Assembly: GCA_027307335.1 (NCBI GenBank)
Contig: DAHUXD010000011.1
Location: 1 to 64,000, forward strand
From: Acidobacteriota bacterium
Lineage (GTDB): Bacteria; Acidobacteriota; Thermoanaerobaculia; UBA5066; Gp7-AA6
DNA: 64,000 bases
Direction: 5' to 3'
The translations under genes and the position numbers were made by a program. The notes under the pieces were generated by a model. The model was not told the origin of the DNA. It did no database searches and worked only from the letters and a program-made list of their open reading frames with translations. Positions 60,363-64,000 of this stretch are shown here, piece after piece (the stretch's first letter is position 1; each line of letters begins with the position of its first letter).

Positions 60363-60839
60363 ATGGCCGGCAAAGTCAAGGCGATTCCCGACGAGTACCC
60401 GCGCGTGACGCCCTACCTGCTGGTGGAAGGCGCCGCCGCCGCGATCGACTTCTACACGCGCGTCTTCGGCGCGAAGGAGCGCATGCGGATGCCGGGGCCC
60501 GACAACAAGATCGGGCACGCCGAGATCCAGATCGGCAATTCGATGGTCATGCTCGCCGACGCCAACCCGCAGATGGGACACAAGAGCCCGAAGACGCTCG
60601 GCGGCACGCCGATCTCGCTCCTCCTCTACGTCGAGAACGCGGACGACACCGTGAAGCGCGCGGTCGCCGCCGGCGGCAAGGTGGTGCGGCCCGTGGAGAA
60701 CCAGTTCTACGGCGACCGCATGGGCGGCGTGGAGGACCCGTTCGGCCACCTCTGGTACGTCGCGACGCACGTCGAGGACGTTTCGCCCGAGGAGATGAAG
60801 CGCCGCATGGCCGCGATGGCGCCGGCCGGCGCCGCGTAA
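60363..60839 (+). CDS. VOC-family protein (PhnB/glyoxalase-like)
   Basis: 158 residues, RBS AAAGGAG before ATG 60363. Begins VTPYLLVEGAAAAIDFYTRVFGAKERMRMPG, then IGHAEIQIGNSMVMLADA and TPISLLLYVENADDTVKRAVAAG, ending with DPFGHLWYVATH. This is a PhnB/glyoxalase-bleomycin-resistance-fold beta-alpha-beta dimer of the VOC superfamily. Activity (dioxygenase, isomerase, resistance or none) cannot be read from sequence. Confidence 0.9.
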   Translation: MAGKVKAIPDEYPRVTPYLLVEGAAAAIDFYTRVFGAKERMRMPGPDNKIGHAEIQIGNSMVMLADANPQMGHKSPKTLGGTPISLLLYVENADDTVKRAVAAGGKVVRPVENQFYGDRMGGVEDPFGHLWYVATHVEDVSPEEMKRRMAAMAPAGAA

Positions 60840-60874
60840 GTCCCGAGCCCGCGCGGGCGGGGGAGACTGTGGGA

Positions 60875-60886
60875 TATCTTGCCGGC
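60875..60886 (+). promoter_or_regulatory. -10 box directly before the serine hydrolase start
   Basis: TATCTT (60875-60880), then GCCGGC and ATG 60887. Same layout as at 20702 and 51178, consistent with a leaderless transcript. Confidence 0.4.
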
Positions 60887-62845
60887 ATGCGCAAGCTCGC
60901 CGGTCTGCTCCTCTTCCTCGTTCTCTCCTCGCCCGCGCTCGGCCAGGCTCCGGCCGCGGCCCTCGCCGCGGACACGCCCTCGACGACCGTCGCGGGCAAC
61001 GCGTTCATCGCCCCCTCCGGTTGGACGGTCTCGGTGAGGGGTCCGGCGACGATCCTCGCCTCGCCGGAGGGCGACTCGTGGATCGCGCTCGTCGACGTCG
61101 AGGCGAAGGACGCCGACGCCGCCGTCGCCGCCGGGTGGGCGGCGTACAAGCCGGATCACCCGTGGCCCCTGAAGGTCGCCAACGACGCGCCGGACCGGGA
61201 CGGCTGGTCGAAGCAGAGGGTCTACGAATACCAGACGTCGCCGAACGAGAAGCGCGGCGTCGAGGCGGTCGCGCGCTTCGCGAACGGCCGCTGGAACGTC
61301 GACATCATCGATCTGAGCGACCCGGTCGCCGAGAAGCGCGGCGCGCAGGTCGCGCTCATCTTCGGCCGGCTCCTGCCGAAGGGCTACGTGCGCGAGTCCT
61401 TCGCGGGCAAGAAGGCGAACCCGCTCGACCCGGCGCGGCTCGCCGAGCTCTCGCGGTTCGTCGAGACCGGCATGAAGGAGCTGAAGGTCCCCGGCGTCGC
61501 GGTCGGCATCGTCCAGGGCGGCAAGGTCGTCTTCGCGGACGGATACGGGGTGAAGGATCTCGGGAAGCCCGCGAAGGTCGATGCCGAATCCGACTTCATG
61601 ATCGCGTCGAACACGAAGGCGCTGACGACGCTCCTCCTCGCCCGGCTCGTCGCGGAGAAGAAGCTGACGTGGGACACGCCGGTGACGAGCGTGCTGCCCT
61701 CCTTCAGGCTCGGAGACGCCGAGACGACGAAGCAGGTGAAGATCCGGCAGCTGATCTGCGCGTGCACGGGCCTGCCGCGGCAGGACCTCGAGTGGCTCTT
61801 CCAGTTCCAGGGAGTGACGCCGGAGGCCGCGATGGCGACCCTCGCGACGATGCAGCCGACCACGAAGTTCGGCGAGATGTTCCAGTACTCGAACCCGATG
61901 GCAGGCGCGGCCGGGTTCACCGCCGGGCACGTCCTGTATCCGAACCTGGAGCTCGGGGCCGCCTACGACAAGGCGATGCAGACGCAGGTCTTCGACCCCC
62001 TCGGCATGAAGACGACGACCTTCGACTACGCGAAGGCGCTCGCCGGCGACCACGCCGACCCGCACGCGCCCGACATCGACGGGAACACGAAGCCGGCGGT
62101 CATGGCGCTCAACTACGCCGTCATCCCGCTCCGTCCGGCGGGCGCCGCCTGGAGCAACGTGCGCGACATGCTGCACTACGTGCAGATGGAGCTCGACAAG
62201 GGAAAGCTCCCGGACGGGAAGACGTACATTCCCGAGGAGCCGCTCCTCGAGCGGCGCGCCGCGCAGGTGCCGATCGGCAAGGACGAGACCTACGGCATGG
62301 GCCTGATGGTCAACACCACGTACGGCGTGACCGTGGTCCATCACGGCGGGGACATGATCGGGTACCACAGCGACATGATGTGGCTGCCGGTTCAGGACGT
62401 CGGCGCGGTCATCCTGACCAACGCGGACCCCGGATGGATCCTGCGCACCGTGTACCGCCGCAAGCTCCTCGAGGTGCTGTTCGACGGACATCCCGAGGCC
62501 GACGCGCAGGTCGCCGCGCAGGCGAAGACGTTCTACGACGAGCTCGCGGCCGAGCGGAAGCTCCTCACGGTCCCGGCGGACCCCGCCGAGAGCGCGAAGC
62601 TCGCGCCGCACTACGTCAACGCGGCGCTCGGCGACATCACGGTCACGCATCCGGGATCGGAAACGGTGTTCGACTTCGGCGAGTGGAAGACCCCGGTCGC
62701 TTCGCGGAAGAATCCCGACGGCACGATCTCGTACCTGACGATCGCGCCCGGAGGCCAGGGCTTCGAGTTCGTCGTGGGGAGCGGCCCGGCGAAGACGCTC
62801 ATCATCCGCGACGGCCAGCACGAATACGTGTTCGAGGCGAAGTAG
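60887..62845 (+). CDS. Secreted class C beta-lactamase-fold serine hydrolase
   Basis: 652 residues from ATG 60887, signal peptide ending at ALGQA. Catalytic motifs: S241-N-T-K244, Y335-S-N337 and HGG at 487-489. The N-terminal ~180 residues form a separate beta-rich domain before the hydrolase fold. Related proteins are esterases, peptidases and D-aminopeptidases. Acts outside the cytoplasm. Probably not an antibiotic-resistance enzyme. Confidence 0.88.
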   Translation: MRKLAGLLLFLVLSSPALGQAPAAALAADTPSTTVAGNAFIAPSGWTVSVRGPATILASPEGDSWIALVDVEAKDADAAVAAGWAAYKPDHPWPLKVANDAPDRDGWSKQRVYEYQTSPNEKRGVEAVARFANGRWNVDIIDLSDPVAEKRGAQVALIFGRLLPKGYVRESFAGKKANPLDPARLAELSRFVETGMKELKVPGVAVGIVQGGKVVFADGYGVKDLGKPAKVDAESDFMIASNTKALTTLLLARLVAEKKLTWDTPVTSVLPSFRLGDAETTKQVKIRQLICACTGLPRQDLEWLFQFQGVTPEAAMATLATMQPTTKFGEMFQYSNPMAGAAGFTAGHVLYPNLELGAAYDKAMQTQVFDPLGMKTTTFDYAKALAGDHADPHAPDIDGNTKPAVMALNYAVIPLRPAGAAWSNVRDMLHYVQMELDKGKLPDGKTYIPEEPLLERRAAQVPIGKDETYGMGLMVNTTYGVTVVHHGGDMIGYHSDMMWLPVQDVGAVILTNADPGWILRTVYRRKLLEVLFDGHPEADAQVAAQAKTFYDELAAERKLLTVPADPAESAKLAPHYVNAALGDITVTHPGSETVFDFGEWKTPVASRKNPDGTISYLTIAPGGQGFEFVVGSGPAKTLIIRDGQHEYVFEAK

Positions 62846-62901
62846 CCGAGTCCCGCGGGAGTCGAGAAACCGAGTCGCCCGGGGCCTTCCATTGCGCGCT
62901 T

Positions 62902-62917
62902 TGATGCATTTGCATCA
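62902..62917. promoter_or_regulatory. TGATGC-N4-GCATCA palindrome (perfect, extended)
   Basis: TTTGATGC-ATTT-GCATCAAA spans 62900-62919, the longest copy. 48 nt upstream of ATG 62965. Confidence 0.75.
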
Positions 62918-62964
62918 AAGGAGCCGCCTCGGCTCGCGGGAGCATGGGCCCCAGGGAGGGACCG

Positions 62965-63351
62965 ATGGCGATCATGAGCCGAGGGACGGAAGGACACCAT
63001 CTCGCCCCGCGCCTTTCGATCGATACGAGCGATGAGGGAGCTCGCGACGGCCGCTCGACCGGGACCGCGATGCTCCGCCTGGAGCTCGACGCGCGCGCGC
63101 CCGAGCGGCTCGACGCGCTTCGGACGGTGCGGCGGGCGATGATCCGCGAGGAGTGGACCCGCGGTCTCGAAGAGGGCGAGCCGTCGCTGCTCGACGCCGA
63201 CTTCAGCCGCGCCGGCATCCTCTGGGAGCTGCCCCTGGGCCAGATCCCGCGCGGCCGCGCGAAGCTCGGCGCCCTCGTGCGGCGCGCGAACACGCTGCTG
63301 AAGCCCGAGCGCGACGCGGCCCGCGCCGCCGGGGAGGCCCGGATCCAGTAG
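62965..63351 (+). CDS. Small protein of unknown function
   Basis: 128 residues from ATG 62965, supported by GGGAGGGA just upstream. Arg/Ala/Glu-rich, mostly helical, with WTRGLEEGEPSLLD and SRAGILWELPLGQIPRG. No recognisable domain. Palindrome 48 nt upstream. Convergent with galK, 6 bp apart. Confidence 0.55.
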   Translation: MAIMSRGTEGHHLAPRLSIDTSDEGARDGRSTGTAMLRLELDARAPERLDALRTVRRAMIREEWTRGLEEGEPSLLDADFSRAGILWELPLGQIPRGRAKLGALVRRANTLLKPERDAARAAGEARIQ

Positions 63352-63357
63352 TCCGGC

Positions 63358-64000
63358 CTACTCGGAGGCCATCGGAAGGAGCACGGTCGCCACGCGTCCC
63401 GACAGCGCCCGGTAATCGCGGGCGACCGCGTCGGCGGCGGCCCGAGCCGCCCCGCGCGCCGCGAGGAGGAGAACCGAGCCGCCGAAGCCGCCTCCGGTGA
63501 GCCGCGCCCCGTACACGCCCTGCCGACGGTCCGCCAGCGATACCAGCAGCTCGACCTCGGGCGTCGACACCTCGAAGTCGTCCGCCAGCGAGCGGTGCGC
63601 CTCGCGCACGAGCGTCCCCATGCGCACGAGGTCGCTCGCCCGCAGCGCGGCGAGCGCCTCGAGCACCCGCCGGTTCTCCGTCAGCACGTGGCGGACCCGC
63701 CGCGAGAGCGGCTCCGGCAGGCGGCGCGCGACGGCCTCCGGGTCCTCGCCGGAGAGATCGCGCAGCTCGCGGACGCCCAGGCGCCGCGTCGCCTCCTCGA
63801 CCTCGGCCCGCCTCGTGCGATAGCCGCCCCGGGCGTGCTCGTGGGGGAGCCCCGAGTCGATCACTCCGATCTCGGCGCCTTCCGGGATCGGCACGGTTTC
63901 GTGAGCGAGCGATCGCGTGTCGAGGAAGAGGGCCGCCCCCTCGGGCGCGAGGCTTGCGGCCATCGGATCCATGATGCCGACGGGAGCGCCGACGAACTCG
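63358..64000 (-). CDS. galK: Galactokinase, C-terminal part (start outside window)
   Basis: About 213 residues are seen; the frame continues past the right edge. FVGAPVGIMDPMA near the left of the fragment is the GalK motif before the active site, and LTGGGFGGSVLLL is GHMP motif 3. A region EAHRSLADDFEVSTPEVELL matches the family. It phosphorylates galactose at C1 with ATP in the Leloir pathway. Confidence 0.93.
   Translation of the reverse strand, partial: EFVGAPVGIMDPMAASLAPEGAALFLDTRSLAHETVPIPEGAEIGVIDSGLPHEHARGGYRTRRAEVEEATRRLGVRELRDLSGEDPEAVARRLPEPLSRRVRHVLTENRRVLEALAALRASDLVRMGTLVREAHRSLADDFEVSTPEVELLVSLADRRQGVYGARLTGGGFGGSVLLLAARGAARAAADAVARDYRALSGRVATVLLPMASE

Overview
The window is a high-GC, gene-dense bacterial chromosome segment. 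It probably comes from the Acidobacteriota, perhaps near Thermoanaerobaculia or Holophagae. The basis is gene content: two eukaryotic-like Ser/Thr kinases fused to TPR or beta-propeller outputs, an Oar-type TonB-dependent receptor with a carboxypeptidase-regulatory-like N-terminus, secreted proteins ending in S-layer-homology-like modules, a secreted protein with a C-terminal domain I associate with this phylum, and a remnant of the BNR-propeller tail seen in such genomes. No rRNA or marker gene is present, so the assignment is an inference.

Layout: 1-5389 is a translationally coupled RND efflux operon (TolC-like end, adaptor lipoprotein, pump, DUF2892 protein, PII-like protein). 5483-9443 holds a nine-CxxCH cytochrome with S-layer-like repeats and a lipoprotein. 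9424-13003 holds a 5'-3' exonuclease, a methyltransferase and a GT39-type glycosyltransferase. 13019-17899 holds Ser/Thr kinase 1, a small repeat protein, a DUF302 protein and an MltF-like lytic transglycosylase. 17904-20547 holds a TauE exporter, an alpha/beta hydrolase and a secreted protein. 20570-25062 holds tRNA-Met, a zinc-ribbon protein coupled to a ClC channel, an EAL phosphodiesterase and a universal stress protein. 25094-32423 holds a radical SAM protein, tRNA-Val, kinase 2 with a non-AUG start problem, and the TonB-dependent receptor. 32467-39315 holds a pseudogene scrap, two small or secreted proteins, a 2-oxoacid:ferredoxin oxidoreductase, an esterase and a VapBC pair. 39359-52335 holds hydrolases, an ECF42/DGPF sigma-factor pair, TPR, GH172-like, aminotransferase and M13 peptidase genes, and an ArsR-ArsM pair. 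52212-57891 holds an MBL hydrolase, tRNA-Asp and an island-like stretch with a frameshifted proton-pump-type ATPase and a permuted papain-like hydrolase. 58125-64000 holds a beta-propeller protein, a Met/His/Cys-rich protein, a VOC protein, a serine hydrolase, a small unknown gene and the C-terminal part of galactokinase.

The most interesting unexplained signals are these. A palindrome, TGATGC-N4-GCATCA, lies 39-48 nt upstream of four unrelated start codons and suggests an undescribed regulon. Two inverted copies of a 52-bp cruciform element occur, one supplying the stop codons of both convergent genes it separates. A second family of intergenic hairpin repeats sits at gene 3' ends. At least three genes have a -10 box 6-7 nt before the ATG, as expected of leaderless mRNAs. 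Many genes overlap by ATGA or GTGA, so translational coupling is common.
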